Assembly: GCA_964414595.1 (NCBI GenBank)
Contig: CAYPXJ010000024.1
Span: 1 to 24,639 of the forward strand
Direction of reading: 5' to 3'
Length of the DNA: 24,639 nucleotides
Source: CAYPXJ01 sp964414595
Lineage (GTDB): Bacteria > Pseudomonadota > Alphaproteobacteria > Rickettsiales > CAIJLX01
The translations under genes were made by a program, and so were the position numbers. A model generated the notes under the pieces. The model saw only the letters and a list, made by a program, of their open reading frames with translations, searched no databases and had not been told where the DNA came from. This document shows positions 1 to 8,254 of this stretch, in pieces. The number at the start of each line of letters is the position of its first letter. The stretch's first letter is position 1.

Positions 1-732
1 CTTACCGCCACCTTCCCGAACCAGGAACTTTTCGGCATCGATGGCCTAGATATTTCTTCCGCTATCAGTTTATTGCAGGATTTCGGCGTCACGCGCACTC
101 TATCAAGTCCACGTATTAATGCCGCTAATAACCAACAAGCAGTGCTAACCTTCGCCCAAAATTTTCTCTATTTCAAAACACAAATTGAAGAAGAGCAGCA
201 GGAAAATAATAGTGGAAGCAATAGAGAGCGTTTGACCATCACAACCCAACCAAACACTGTACCGATCGGCGTGATTCTCACGCTTCAGCCTTCTATCGAC
301 CTTACCAAAAACGAAGTCACGATGAATATTCGCCCGACGATTTCGCGCCTGGTGAATATCAAATTGGATCCCGCAATTGAAATTATTCGCGCACGCAATA
401 ATCTGCCTGCCTCTATCCAAAGCCAATATCCGGAAGTAGAAGTGCGCGAGCTTGATTCTGTCTTGCGCGTGAAAAGCGGTCAGGTAATGGTGATTGGCGG
501 TCTAATTTCCGAACGCTCCACCAGCAGCGAAACCGGTATTCCGGGCCTCGCCGATGTGCCGTACGCAGGGAATCTGTTTAAGCAAACGCAGCGTAACACC
601 GATAGCCAGGATGGCATTTTTGAAACCGTCATTTTCATCAAGGCGACCATCGTGCCGCCTTATGGTGTGAGCACGCGCGATAAGCAATTCTACCGCAAAT
701 TCACCACCGACGCACAACCGCTCGCTTTCTAA
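1..732 (+). CDS. Secretin, C-terminal part (MshL/PilQ-like outer-membrane pore), 5' truncated
   Basis: The reading frame is open from base 1 and ends at a TAA, so this is the C-terminal ~243 residues of a longer protein. The conserved core of bacterial secretins is visible: a TRTLSSPRINAANNQQAV segment, the VPIGVILTLQPSID strand region, VRELDSVLRVKSGQVMVIGGLI, and a closing IPGLADVPYAGNLF block followed by ETVIFIKATIV. Secretins form the gated ring in the outer membrane through which a type IV pilus or type II secretion substrate passes. The pattern is closest to the MSHA-pilus type (MshL) as I recall it, but PilQ or GspD cannot be excluded without the N-terminal domains. A Ser/Asn/Glu-rich insert (about residues 65-80 of the visible part) replaces a more compact loop. 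The signal peptide and N domains lie outside the window. Family confident, subtype not. Confidence 0.88.
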   Translation, partial: LTATFPNQELFGIDGLDISSAISLLQDFGVTRTLSSPRINAANNQQAVLTFAQNFLYFKTQIEEEQQENNSGSNRERLTITTQPNTVPIGVILTLQPSIDLTKNEVTMNIRPTISRLVNIKLDPAIEIIRARNNLPASIQSQYPEVEVRELDSVLRVKSGQVMVIGGLISERSTSSETGIPGLADVPYAGNLFKQTQRNTDSQDGIFETVIFIKATIVPPYGVSTRDKQFYRKFTTDAQPLAF

Positions 733-779
733 TGTCTGTGTCCCAACCGACCGTAAAAACTTTTTTGTGAGCCACAGAG

Positions 780-1544
780 ATGCGTACCACCATTCTTTAT
801 GTTCTTCTCTCTGCTTCGCGTGATTGGCTTTTCGTCGGTTTGCTGACCGCGATTTTGATTACCACCGGCCTCTCGCTTTTTTTTGGCTCCACTTCGCTCG
901 TCGAACAGCAATATTTTTCGCTGGCGCTTTCAGCCGGCGTCTCACGCGCCATTTTGATGATTGGGCTCATTCTTTTCGTATGTTTTCATATTCGCCGTTC
1001 CTTTGAAAACCGTGAAATTGAAGTGATGCTTTCGCGCCCTATTTCACGCACACGTTTTGTGCTGGCGTATTGGCTGGGCTTTTGTGCGCTCGCCACCATT
1101 CTTGTCATCACGCTACAACTCATTCTGATGATTTTCTTCACGCTTGAAATGCTGGGGTGGGCGCTGTGGGCCACCAGCCTTCTGCTTGAAGCCTTTATCG
1201 TCATTGCATTTGCGCTTTCCGCAGCGTTTCTATTCAAAAGCGCAGTGATTGCGGTGCTTACCTCGTTCGGATTTTACCTTGCCTCGCGCCTGATGGGTTT
1301 TTTCATCGCGGTAATTGATAAGCCCGGTTCTTTCAGCGGCTTTGAGTGGAATACGCTCACCGAATCGGCGCTCGCGTTAGTAGCGATGGTGATACCGCGT
1401 CTTGATCTGTTTGCAAAAACCGATTGGCTGATTTATGGCCTGCTTGGCGATCGCAGTTATTGGATATACCCCATTCAGGCGGCAATTTATGTGCCGCTGT
1501 TACTCATGATGACGCTTATCGATTTCCGCCGCCGGCAGTTCTGA
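780..1544 (+). CDS. ABC-2-type transporter permease-like membrane protein
   Basis: A 254-residue, very hydrophobic protein with about six predicted membrane segments (roughly residues 16-35, 50-72, 95-120, 125-150, 155-178 and 230-248). The segment FENREIEVMLSRPISRTRFVLAYWLG is the cytoplasmic stretch typical of NosY/ABC-2 permeases, where EIE-x-LLS-RPISR-x-x-hydrophobic is common. ABC-2 permeases pair with a separate ATPase to move substrates across the inner membrane, but none is encoded nearby. The gene starts 47 bases after the secretin and ends one base before the next start codon, so it is probably cotranscribed with the following gene. Upstream of the ATG there is only a weak purine stretch (cacagag). 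The substrate is unknown and the link to the secretin is positional only. Confidence 0.7.
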   Translation: MRTTILYVLLSASRDWLFVGLLTAILITTGLSLFFGSTSLVEQQYFSLALSAGVSRAILMIGLILFVCFHIRRSFENREIEVMLSRPISRTRFVLAYWLGFCALATILVITLQLILMIFFTLEMLGWALWATSLLLEAFIVIAFALSAAFLFKSAVIAVLTSFGFYLASRLMGFFIAVIDKPGSFSGFEWNTLTESALALVAMVIPRLDLFAKTDWLIYGLLGDRSYWIYPIQAAIYVPLLLMMTLIDFRRRQF

Positions 1545-1545
1545 T

Positions 1546-2256
1546 ATGGCTATTGCAGTCAGCAGCATTAAACGCGAAAAATTTTTACTCCGCATTTTTC
1601 TGTTCGTTCTTCTTATCCAGGCGGCGTTCTGGGTGTCGGTAAAAGAATACCGTCCGAACATGGCCATCGTGCCCGATGTTCCAACAGAAAACGGCGTGAA
1701 GGCAGCTTCGCTTGGCGACGAGCAACTTTATTTCCGCATCCTCGCCTTTCGTCTGCAAAACGCGGGCGATACGTTTGGCCGCGTCACACCCCTTAAAGAT
1801 TACGATTTTGTCGAGCTGAAACGCTGGTTCGATCTGCTTGATACGCTGGATAGTCAATCTAGCTTTGTGCCATCGCTCGCCGGCTATTATTTCGGCCAAA
1901 CGCAATACCATCCGGACGCGCGTTATGTGGTCGATTACCTCGATAGTTATGCCTCGCGCGATATTAATAAAAATTGGTGGTGGCTGGGTCAGGCGGTTTA
2001 TATCGCCAATCACAAGCTGGAAGATAAAGCGCGCGCGCTGGAACTCGCCTATAAGCTTGCCTCGGCCCAGGGCGAGCATATCCCGCTATGGACGAAGCAA
2101 ATGCCCGCTTTTATTCATGAGCAAATGGGCGAAAAAGAGGCGGCTTATTTCATCATCAAAAGCTTGCTGGATGAAAAAGATAAGCTCAGCGAGGGCGATA
2201 TTAATTTCATGCATTATTTTATTAAGGATCGCCTGGAATATCTCGGCGCGGAATAG
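1546..2256 (+). CDS. Membrane-anchored helical (TPR-like) hypothetical protein
   Basis: A 236-residue protein with one N-terminal membrane segment (about residues 13-33, LLRIFLFVLLIQAAFWVSV) preceded by basic residues, so the rest probably lies in the periplasm. The remainder is helix-rich with paired aromatic and small residues (AGYYFGQTQYHPDARYVVDYLDSYA, then WWLGQAVYIANHKLEDKARALELAYKLA), which resembles tetratricopeptide-type scaffold repeats, although no canonical repeat can be aligned confidently by eye. It starts one base after the permease stop codon, so the two are almost certainly translated from one mRNA. I do not recognise the family. It may be an accessory subunit of the upstream ABC-type permease or of the secretin machine. 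Confidence 0.65.
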   Translation: MAIAVSSIKREKFLLRIFLFVLLIQAAFWVSVKEYRPNMAIVPDVPTENGVKAASLGDEQLYFRILAFRLQNAGDTFGRVTPLKDYDFVELKRWFDLLDTLDSQSSFVPSLAGYYFGQTQYHPDARYVVDYLDSYASRDINKNWWWLGQAVYIANHKLEDKARALELAYKLASAQGEHIPLWTKQMPAFIHEQMGEKEAAYFIIKSLLDEKDKLSEGDINFMHYFIKDRLEYLGAE

Positions 2257-2328
2257 TCTTCGTTATGAGCTACTTAGCTTTTTTACTGTTTTTGCAGCCC
2301 TAATCATCTTCTATTCCCCCTTGCGTTA

Positions 2329-2343
2329 TTAACGATTTTTTAA
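2329..2343 (+). promoter_or_regulatory. CtrA-type box TTAAC-N6-TTAA
   Basis: The sequence is TTAACGATTTTTTAA: two TTAA half-sites separated by seven bases, which is the known binding pattern of the alphaproteobacterial response regulator CtrA. It lies 53 bases before the ATG of the gene at 2396. An AT-rich -10-like stretch (aatatt, 2351-2356) follows at a spacing that would place the box over the -35 region, as in CtrA-activated promoters. The match is to a short, AT-rich motif, so binding is an inference. Confidence 0.5.
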
Positions 2344-2395
2344 TAAAATTAATATTAAGATGAAACCAATGCTTCTATGGGAGGAGGCAAGGTAC

Positions 2396-3037
2396 ATGAA
2401 GATTCACGCAGTAGAGCCCCGTATTTTATGCCGCGGCAACGGCCCGTGGGAGCTCACTTGCGTCGCAAAACAATCTATCACCAGCGATACCGGCAACATC
2501 ATGGTGCAGTATGAAATTACAGGCGCCACGCCCTTGCGTCATAACTTGCTCAGCACCAGTTTTCTGCCCATGGCCATTGGCACGGCGGCCTTCGGCGCGT
2601 TGGGCGAAGCGGTAGCAAGTATCGGCATCGGTGCTGCCGCGCTTGCCGCGCAGGAAGGCCTGAAGCTCGCCGCTTCTACAGGCGATCTGGATCAGTTTCG
2701 TCTCATTCTCAGCGATAAGCTTAGAGAAAAAGCCGAGCGTTATAAAAATCGCGTGAGTTATCAAATCAGCGCTATCCGGCATGGCTGGGAAGACTGGTTC
2801 CGCGGCATTCCGCTTTCGGGCCTGTTTGTACCTCGCCAGGCGCATGGCCGTTTTTACCTGACACTGACATTCGCACCGTTTACAGATGCAGAGCTCGCTC
2901 CTATTCGTAACCAATTCCCAAACCGCGATGTGCGACGCCTCCGCGCAGAAGCGATGGCACTCAATCTGTTTGAAAATACGACGGAAGCTTTCACCGCCCA
3001 GCTGCTTGGCCGCCCAGTAAGCAACAATTCTTTCTAA
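2396..3037 (+). CDS. Hypothetical protein with strong ribosome binding site
   Basis: I chose the ATG at 2396 because GGGAGGAGG (2379-2387) sits eight bases before it; the in-frame upstream start at 2360 would lie ahead of this site. The product is 213 residues. The middle (about residues 59-100, LPMAIGTAAFGALGEAVASIGIGAAALAAQEG) is a Gly/Ala-rich hydrophobic stretch that could insert in a membrane or form a packed helix pair. The flanks are soluble and charged; the C-terminal third includes FYLTLTFAPFTDAEL. No signal peptide or known motif is recognised. The stop codon abuts the stop codon of convergent priA with no intervening base. A CtrA-type box lies just upstream, so cell-cycle-linked expression is possible. 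Real gene very likely, function unknown. Confidence 0.7.
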   Translation: MKIHAVEPRILCRGNGPWELTCVAKQSITSDTGNIMVQYEITGATPLRHNLLSTSFLPMAIGTAAFGALGEAVASIGIGAAALAAQEGLKLAASTGDLDQFRLILSDKLREKAERYKNRVSYQISAIRHGWEDWFRGIPLSGLFVPRQAHGRFYLTLTFAPFTDAELAPIRNQFPNRDVRRLRAEAMALNLFENTTEAFTAQLLGRPVSNNSF

Positions 3038-5008
3038 TCACATAAAAGAATAAGGATCGATATCCACGCGCAGTTTCATCTGTTTTGGCGCGCGTAAGTG
3101 TGTCAGCCAGTTTTTTATATAAGCCTGCATATTCTTTTTTCTTCCCGCTTTAACAATAAGCCGATAGCGATAATGGCCACGTAATTGGTAAATCGGCGCG
3201 GGTGCTGGGCCCAACACATCAAAACCTTGCATCTGAGGTGCATGTTGCACCAGTTGCCGCGCAAATTGCTCCACCTGCGAAGCCGATTTGCCGGAAAGAA
3301 TAATGCTCGCAAGCCTCCCAAAGGGCGGCAACTCCCCTTCTTCTCGCACACTATGTTCAATTTCCATCAGTCGTGCGCGATCGTGTTTTTTAATCGCCTG
3401 CATCACGGGATGCTCCGACTGATACGTCTGTATCATCACTTTACCTGGTTTTTCCGCACGCCCAGCACGCCCGGCCACCTGATGTAAAAGCTGGTATGTT
3501 TTTTCCGCGGCCCGTAAATCACCGCCTTCAAGTCCTAAATCTGCATCCACAATGCCCACCAGCGTCAACTGCGGAAAGTGGTGACCTTTTGCCACCATCT
3601 GTGTACCAATCAAAATATCCACTTCATGCTGGGTAATTTTTTTTATCGCCTCTTCGGCCATTTTCGGCGTGGCGATCAGATCGCTCGAAAGCACCAGCGT
3701 GCGCGCTTCGGGAAAAGCCTCCTGCACTTCCTCGGCGATACGCTCCACACCTGGGCCACACGCTGCCATACTTTCCTCCGCATGGCAGTCGGGACATTCT
3801 TTCGGCGCGCGCATCTGGTGCCCGCAATGATGACATAATAATTTTTCTGCCGAGCGATGGCGCACCAGCCAGGTTGAACATTGCGGGCATTGCATACGGT
3901 GGCCGCATTTTCTGCACAAAGTGAGCGGAGCATAGCCGCGCCGGTTCAAATATAACAATGCTTGTTCCTGCCGCGCGAGATGATCGGTGAGCGCCTGTTT
4001 CAGCGAGGGTGAAAGAAAATGCTGCGCGTCCATCGGCTCCACGCGCATATCAATGAGCTCCACTTTTGGTAATTGCGCGTCGCCGTGACGCTCGGGCAAA
4101 TGCACTTTCGCATATTTACCTCGCTCAACATTCACCAATGTTTCCAGTGATGGCGTCGCAGAGGCAAGCACCACCGCAAAGGCTTCATGATGCCCGCGCG
4201 CCACTGCCATATCGCGCGCGTGATACAGCACACCATCTTCCTGTTTATAACCACTCTCATGTTCCTCATCGACAACGATAAGCTCCAAATAGGGGTAGGG
4301 CAAAAAAAGCGCCGAACGCGCGCCGAGCACCAGCTTCGCTTCGCCCGATGTAATCGCCGCATAATGATCGCGCCGTTTCGCCGGCGTTAACCCGCTATGC
4401 CATAAGGTTGGCTTTACACCCAGCTGCTTCGCAAACCGATCGATAAGCTGCGTCGTTAAAATAATTTCTGGCACCATTACCAATGCCTGCCCACCGCGTT
4501 GCAACACTTCGCGTATCGCGGCCAGATACACTTCGGTTTTTCCCGAACCCGTCACACCTTCCAGCAACGTCACACTAAATTTTTTATCCTTCACTGCCGC
4601 GATGAGTTTCTCCGCGGCCTTTTTTTGATCTTCCGATAAGCGATATTCGATCATCGATGATCGCTCTTCCTCTGCTTTGCGGATTTTTTGCCCTTCCGCT
4701 TTTTGCATCGGCATTGCCATCGCAACCACACTGCCGAGCGGCGTCAGTGTATATTCTGCCACCCATTCCAAATAGGCGCGAAACCCTTGAGAAAACGCCG
4801 GCTGTGTGGAAACCGAGACAATCTGCTTCACTTTTTCGGCGGCAATATCGGGTTTTTCTGCATAAGCCCAAACCACCCCCGCGATCGTCTCCCGGCCGAA
4901 AGGCACACGCACCACACTACCCAGCGGCGGCGCCTGCTCGCACGCATAGTCAAAAGCCGCTTCAAAAGGCCGTGGCACCACTATTTTAACAAATTGCATC
5001 CCAGGCAT
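3038..5008 (-). CDS. priA: Primosomal replication-restart helicase PriA (short form)
   Basis: PriA reloads the replisome at stalled forks: it binds branched DNA and unwinds the lagging arm using ATP. The 656-residue product has Walker A GVTGSGKT (about 151-158), the DEEH box (247-250), SAT-type motif LASATPS (about 281-287), and a late helicase block with GTQMVAKGHHFP and HQVAGRAGR. Eight cysteines in four CxxC pairs (365/368, 374/377, 392/395, 405/408) match the two zinc sites of the family. E. coli PriA is about 732 residues with its Walker A near residue 229. Here only ~25 residues separate the N-terminal DNA-binding domain from the helicase start (LSEDQKKAAEKL), so the winged-helix domain appears to be missing. 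The start could be 5008 or the second Met at 4999. It is divergent from ftsY with 21 bases between. Confidence 0.96.
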   Translation of the reverse strand: MPGMQFVKIVVPRPFEAAFDYACEQAPPLGSVVRVPFGRETIAGVVWAYAEKPDIAAEKVKQIVSVSTQPAFSQGFRAYLEWVAEYTLTPLGSVVAMAMPMQKAEGQKIRKAEEERSSMIEYRLSEDQKKAAEKLIAAVKDKKFSVTLLEGVTGSGKTEVYLAAIREVLQRGGQALVMVPEIILTTQLIDRFAKQLGVKPTLWHSGLTPAKRRDHYAAITSGEAKLVLGARSALFLPYPYLELIVVDEEHESGYKQEDGVLYHARDMAVARGHHEAFAVVLASATPSLETLVNVERGKYAKVHLPERHGDAQLPKVELIDMRVEPMDAQHFLSPSLKQALTDHLARQEQALLYLNRRGYAPLTLCRKCGHRMQCPQCSTWLVRHRSAEKLLCHHCGHQMRAPKECPDCHAEESMAACGPGVERIAEEVQEAFPEARTLVLSSDLIATPKMAEEAIKKITQHEVDILIGTQMVAKGHHFPQLTLVGIVDADLGLEGGDLRAAEKTYQLLHQVAGRAGRAEKPGKVMIQTYQSEHPVMQAIKKHDRARLMEIEHSVREEGELPPFGRLASIILSGKSASQVEQFARQLVQHAPQMQGFDVLGPAPAPIYQLRGHYRYRLIVKAGRKKNMQAYIKNWLTHLRAPKQMKLRVDIDPYSFM

Positions 5009-5029
5009 TAGTACTGCATATTCAGGCCT

Positions 5030-5938
5030 ATGTCATTTTTCTCACGTCTTAAGGCGGGGCTTACCAAATCCACCGCCAAAATCAGCGAGGGCATCGCCAG
5101 CATCATCCATAAGCGCAAGCTGGATGATACGGTGCTTGCCGAACTGGAGGATCTGTTGATCAGTTGCGATCTGGGTGTCGCAACATCCGCGCAGATTATC
5201 GAAAATTTCCGCCGCCAAAAATTCGGCAAGGAAGTAAGCGATGAAGAAATTAAACAATCCCTCGCGGAAGCAATCGCAACCATCCTGAAACCCGTTGCGC
5301 AAACACTTACAACAGATTCTCCAAAACCAGCCACTATCCTTGTCGTGGGCGTAAACGGTAACGGCAAAACCACCACCATCGGTAAACTCGCTGCGCAGTT
5401 CAAAGCGCAGGGAAAATCCGTGATGCTTGCGGCCTGCGATACGTTCCGCGCGGCAGCCGTGGAGCAGTTGCAAATTTGGGGTGAGCGCAACAACGCGCCA
5501 GTGGTCACCGGCCCTACTAACAGCGATCCGGCAAGCGTTGCGCATCAGGCCCTCGAGCGCGCGAAGGCCGAACAAATGGATATCCTTATCCTCGATACCG
5601 CCGGTCGTTTGCAAAATAAAACCGGGTTGATGGAAGAGCTAAAAAAAATCCGCCGTGTACTCACGAAACTGGATGAAACAGCGCCACAACATACACTCTT
5701 GATTCTGGATGCCACCACGGGGCAAAACGCGCATAGTCAGGTAGAAACCTTTAAGGAAATGGTTGCCATCACCGGCCTTATCGTCACCAAACTCGACGGC
5801 AGCGCCAAGGCAGGCGTCGTCGTCGCGCTGGCAGATACGTTCAAATTACCCATTTACGCCATCGGTGTGGGTGAAAAAATCGACGATCTCCAACCTTTCG
5901 ACCCTGATCAGTTTGCGCGCAATTTGGTAGGGCTGTAA
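5030..5938 (+). CDS. ftsY: Signal recognition particle receptor FtsY
   Basis: FtsY is the membrane-associated GTPase that docks SRP-ribosome complexes at the SecYEG translocon. All GTPase motifs are present: P-loop GVNGNGKTT (107-115), DTFRAAA (137-143), DTAGR (189-193) and TKLDG (253-257), the last followed by SAKAG. The N domain helices occupy about residues 1-95. At 302 residues it lacks the long acidic A domain of E. coli FtsY, leaving only the NG core, which is common in alphaproteobacteria. The N-terminal MSFFSRLKAGLTKS helix is the usual amphipathic membrane-targeting helix. Only 21 bases separate its start from that of priA on the other strand, too little for two independent full promoters, so at least one promoter must lie inside the opposing gene. 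Confidence 0.96.
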   Translation: MSFFSRLKAGLTKSTAKISEGIASIIHKRKLDDTVLAELEDLLISCDLGVATSAQIIENFRRQKFGKEVSDEEIKQSLAEAIATILKPVAQTLTTDSPKPATILVVGVNGNGKTTTIGKLAAQFKAQGKSVMLAACDTFRAAAVEQLQIWGERNNAPVVTGPTNSDPASVAHQALERAKAEQMDILILDTAGRLQNKTGLMEELKKIRRVLTKLDETAPQHTLLILDATTGQNAHSQVETFKEMVAITGLIVTKLDGSAKAGVVVALADTFKLPIYAIGVGEKIDDLQPFDPDQFARNLVGL

Positions 5939-5984
5939 CTAACTTGCCACTTGCCACTGGCTCCGTCTCACCTAATATAGGCGC

Positions 5985-7028
5985 ATGTTCAAGCTTACTC
6001 CCATTGGCCGTCGTCGCTGGCATCGCTTTAAGGCGAATCGGCGTGGCTATATCGCGTTGTGGATTTTTCTCACGCTGTTTTTATTGTCGCTTTTTGCCGA
6101 GCTAATTGCCAACGATAAGCCGATCTTGATTCGCCTGAATAACCAATTTTATTTCCCCGTTTTCTCCTCCTATGCCGAAACCGATTTCGGCGGGCAGTTT
6201 GAAACCGAGGCCGATTTCCGTGACCCGTATTTTCATGATTTGGTGCGCAACCAGGGTGGGTGGATTGTGTGGCCGCTGATTCCTTACAGCTACCAAACCA
6301 TTCAATATGATTTGCCTGAACCCGCGCCTTCTGCGCCTTCTTTCTCGAATCCGCTGGGTACAGATGATCAAGGGCGCGATGTGCTTGCGCGCCTGATTTA
6401 CGGCTTCCGCATTTCGGTGCTTTTCGGCCTTGCGCTTACTATTCTTGCCAGCATCGTGGGCATTTTCGCGGGTGCGATTCAGGGCTATTTCGGCGGCTGG
6501 ATTGATTTGCTGTTCCAGCGTTTTATTGAAATTTGGAACGGCATGCCGGTGCTTTACCTGCTTATTATTATGGCAAGTTTCGTTGAGCCGAGTTTCGCCT
6601 GGCTGCTGCTCATCATGCTACTCGTGAGCTGGACCTCGCTGGTCGGCGTCGTACGCGCGGAATTTTTGAAAGCGCGTAAACAGGAATATGTTCGCGCCGC
6701 GCGGGCGCTCGGCGTGCGTGAGCCGGTGATTATCTTCCGCCACATTCTGCCCAACGCAACGATTGCGGCGCTCACTTTCCTGCCCTTTATTTTGAATGGT
6801 GCGATTACCACGTTAACGTCGCTCGATTTCCTAGGTTTCGGCCTGCCGCCGGGTTCGCCGTCGCTCGGAGAATTACTCGCGCAGGGCAAAAATAATCTCA
6901 CCGCGCCGTGGCTCGGTATCACAGGTTTCTTCATTCTCGCCCTTATGCTCTCGCTGCTGATTTTCGTCGGCGAAGCGGTGCGCGATGCCCTCAATCCGCG
7001 TAAAGTGATCAATCTCGGTCAGCTATAA
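5985..7028 (+). CDS. yejE: Oligopeptide/microcin C-type ABC transporter permease YejE
   Basis: YejE is one of two inner-membrane permeases of the YejABEF peptide importer. The 347-residue product matches the E. coli protein along its length as I recall it: N-terminal GRRRWHRFKANRRGYIALWIF and ELIANDKP, the long periplasmic loop with SYAETDFGG, then LGTDDQGRDVLARLIYGFRISVLFGL. The EAA loop of the permease family is visible as RAARALGVREPVIIFRHILPNA, and the C-terminal LDFLGFGLPPGSPSLGELL and GEAVRDALNPRK blocks are present. About six membrane helices are expected. In other bacteria yejA, yejB and yejF are adjacent. Here the neighbours are ftsY and a redoxin, so the other subunits must be encoded elsewhere if the transporter is functional. 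Confidence 0.94.
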   Translation: MFKLTPIGRRRWHRFKANRRGYIALWIFLTLFLLSLFAELIANDKPILIRLNNQFYFPVFSSYAETDFGGQFETEADFRDPYFHDLVRNQGGWIVWPLIPYSYQTIQYDLPEPAPSAPSFSNPLGTDDQGRDVLARLIYGFRISVLFGLALTILASIVGIFAGAIQGYFGGWIDLLFQRFIEIWNGMPVLYLLIIMASFVEPSFAWLLLIMLLVSWTSLVGVVRAEFLKARKQEYVRAARALGVREPVIIFRHILPNATIAALTFLPFILNGAITTLTSLDFLGFGLPPGSPSLGELLAQGKNNLTAPWLGITGFFILALMLSLLIFVGEAVRDALNPRKVINLGQL

Positions 7029-7134
7029 TTTTGTGCAGGCGCCGTGCATCGGCGGAGCGACCATTTTAATGAGCACAGATCTAATTTGCATCTGCGCTTT
7101 TCCCGGGCTAGACCTATTTTGAAACGGAGGCTTT

Positions 7135-7731
7135 ATGAAAAAATTTTTACTCGCATGCGCGATTCTTTTTGCCGCTTTTACCGCCCACGCGGAAGTGAAG
7201 GTGGGCGCACCCGCACCGGAATTTCTTGCAACGGATATTGAAGGCAACACCGTTCAGCTTTCCAAACTCAAGGGCAAAATCGTAGTGCTGGAATGGTATA
7301 ACAAAGACTGCCCGTTTGTACGCAAACACTACGATACGGGTAATATGCAATCGCTGCAGACCTGGGCGAAAGAAAGCGGCGCAGTATGGCTGAATATCAA
7401 CTCGTCAGCGAAAGATAAACAAGGCTATCTGACGGCAGAAGAGGCGATTGCCAATACCGCATCCGAAAAATCCGCCGCTAACCATGTGCTACTTGATCCC
7501 ACGGGCAGCATCGGAAAATTATACGGCGCTAAAACCACGCCGCATCTCTTTGTAATCGACAAAGCAGGCGCCGTTGCGTACATGGGGGCGATTGACGATA
7601 AGTCGAGTGCAGATAAAGAAGATGTGCCTACCGCACGCAATTACGTCAAAGACGCCATCACCGCGCTCAACAACGGCACCGTTCCGGAAGTTCAGGCCAC
7701 TTCCTCTTACGGCTGCTCGGTAAAATACTAA
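7135..7731 (+). CDS. Exported redoxin/peroxiredoxin-like protein
   Basis: A 198-residue protein with a clean Sec signal peptide (basic MKK, hydrophobic core, cut site near AHA-EV at residue 19), so it acts in the periplasm. The mature part begins VKVGAPAPEFLATDIEGNTVQLSKLKGKIVVLEWYNKDCPFVRKHY, an AhpC/TSA-redoxin fold with the reactive cysteine at Cys59 in DCPFVRKHY. A second cysteine, Cys194, lies in the C-terminal tail SSYGCSVKY, a tail I associate with this subfamily and a candidate resolving cysteine. It is probably a thiol-dependent reductase or peroxidase; the exact substrate is unknown. CGGAGG (7124-7129) precedes the ATG at good spacing. The stop codon overlaps the start of the next gene by one base (TAATG), so the two are translationally coupled. 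Confidence 0.85.
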   Translation: MKKFLLACAILFAAFTAHAEVKVGAPAPEFLATDIEGNTVQLSKLKGKIVVLEWYNKDCPFVRKHYDTGNMQSLQTWAKESGAVWLNINSSAKDKQGYLTAEEAIANTASEKSAANHVLLDPTGSIGKLYGAKTTPHLFVIDKAGAVAYMGAIDDKSSADKEDVPTARNYVKDAITALNNGTVPEVQATSSYGCSVKY

Positions 7732-8192
7732 TGCGCTTCGTTTCGCCTATCGGCACATTGAGTCTTTCCGCACAGAATGGTTTTATTTCTGCGTTGGATT
7801 TTGGCGACAAGGAAACGCACACGGTTTCGCTCGCCGCCTTGCGCGCGGCGGAGCAGTTGCGGGAATATTTCCGCGGCACTCGCAAAGAATTTTCACTGCC
7901 GTTTGCGGTGGAAAAATTGAAAGGCACAGCCTTTCAAAAATCCGTATGGCAAGCACTCCTTACCATTCCTTATGGTCAAACGCGCAGTTATAAACAAATT
8001 GCCGAAGCGGTGGGTAAACCTGAAGCGGTGCGCGCCGTAGCGCAGGCAATTGGCGCAAATCCACTCGGTATCATCATTCCCTGCCACCGTGTGATAGGGG
8101 CAAATGGCTCTCTCACCGGTTTTTCCGGCGGGTTGGAAAAAAAGCGCCATTTGCTGGCCCTTGAAGCGGGCGCGCGGGCAAAAGCGGCCTAA
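7731..8192 (+). CDS. ogt: Methylated-DNA--protein-cysteine methyltransferase
   Basis: This suicide enzyme takes the alkyl group from O6-alkylguanine (and O4-alkylthymine) onto its own cysteine and thereby repairs DNA directly. The 153-residue product has the active-site motif PCHRVIG at 117-123 with acceptor Cys118, the helix-turn-helix region TAFQKSVWQALLTIPYGQTRSYKQIAEAVGKPEAVRAVAQAIGANP including the arginine finger (Arg101), and the closing GFSGGLEKKRHLLALE. The N-terminal domain is short, as in Ogt, with no Ada metal-binding domain. The ATG overlaps the redoxin stop codon, so the pair forms a small unit. Whether to call it ogt or the equivalent short ada-C form is a matter of naming. Confidence 0.93.
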   Translation: MRFVSPIGTLSLSAQNGFISALDFGDKETHTVSLAALRAAEQLREYFRGTRKEFSLPFAVEKLKGTAFQKSVWQALLTIPYGQTRSYKQIAEAVGKPEAVRAVAQAIGANPLGIIIPCHRVIGANGSLTGFSGGLEKKRHLLALEAGARAKAA

Positions 8193-8254
8193 GCTCTCAC
8201 GATTTTGTAGCCAAATCCGTAAAATGCGCTAGGCTGTGATGCAACACGAGCCTC

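Noticed and set aside
4657..5011. Plus-strand frames opposite priA
   Set aside because: They lie inside a gene with full motif support and show shadow-type composition rich in His, Arg and Pro.
7028..7134. Near-palindrome TGCAGGCGCCGTGCA and a cggagcg...gagcac pattern after yejE
   Set aside because: No T-run for a terminator and no GTAC core, so it is neither a convincing terminator nor a repeat copy.
8226..8238. GCGCTAGGCTGTG upstream of the Wzm-like gene, identical to part of repeat R4
   Set aside because: A 13-base match is expected by chance in a window of this size, and no complementary arm or GTAC core is present.
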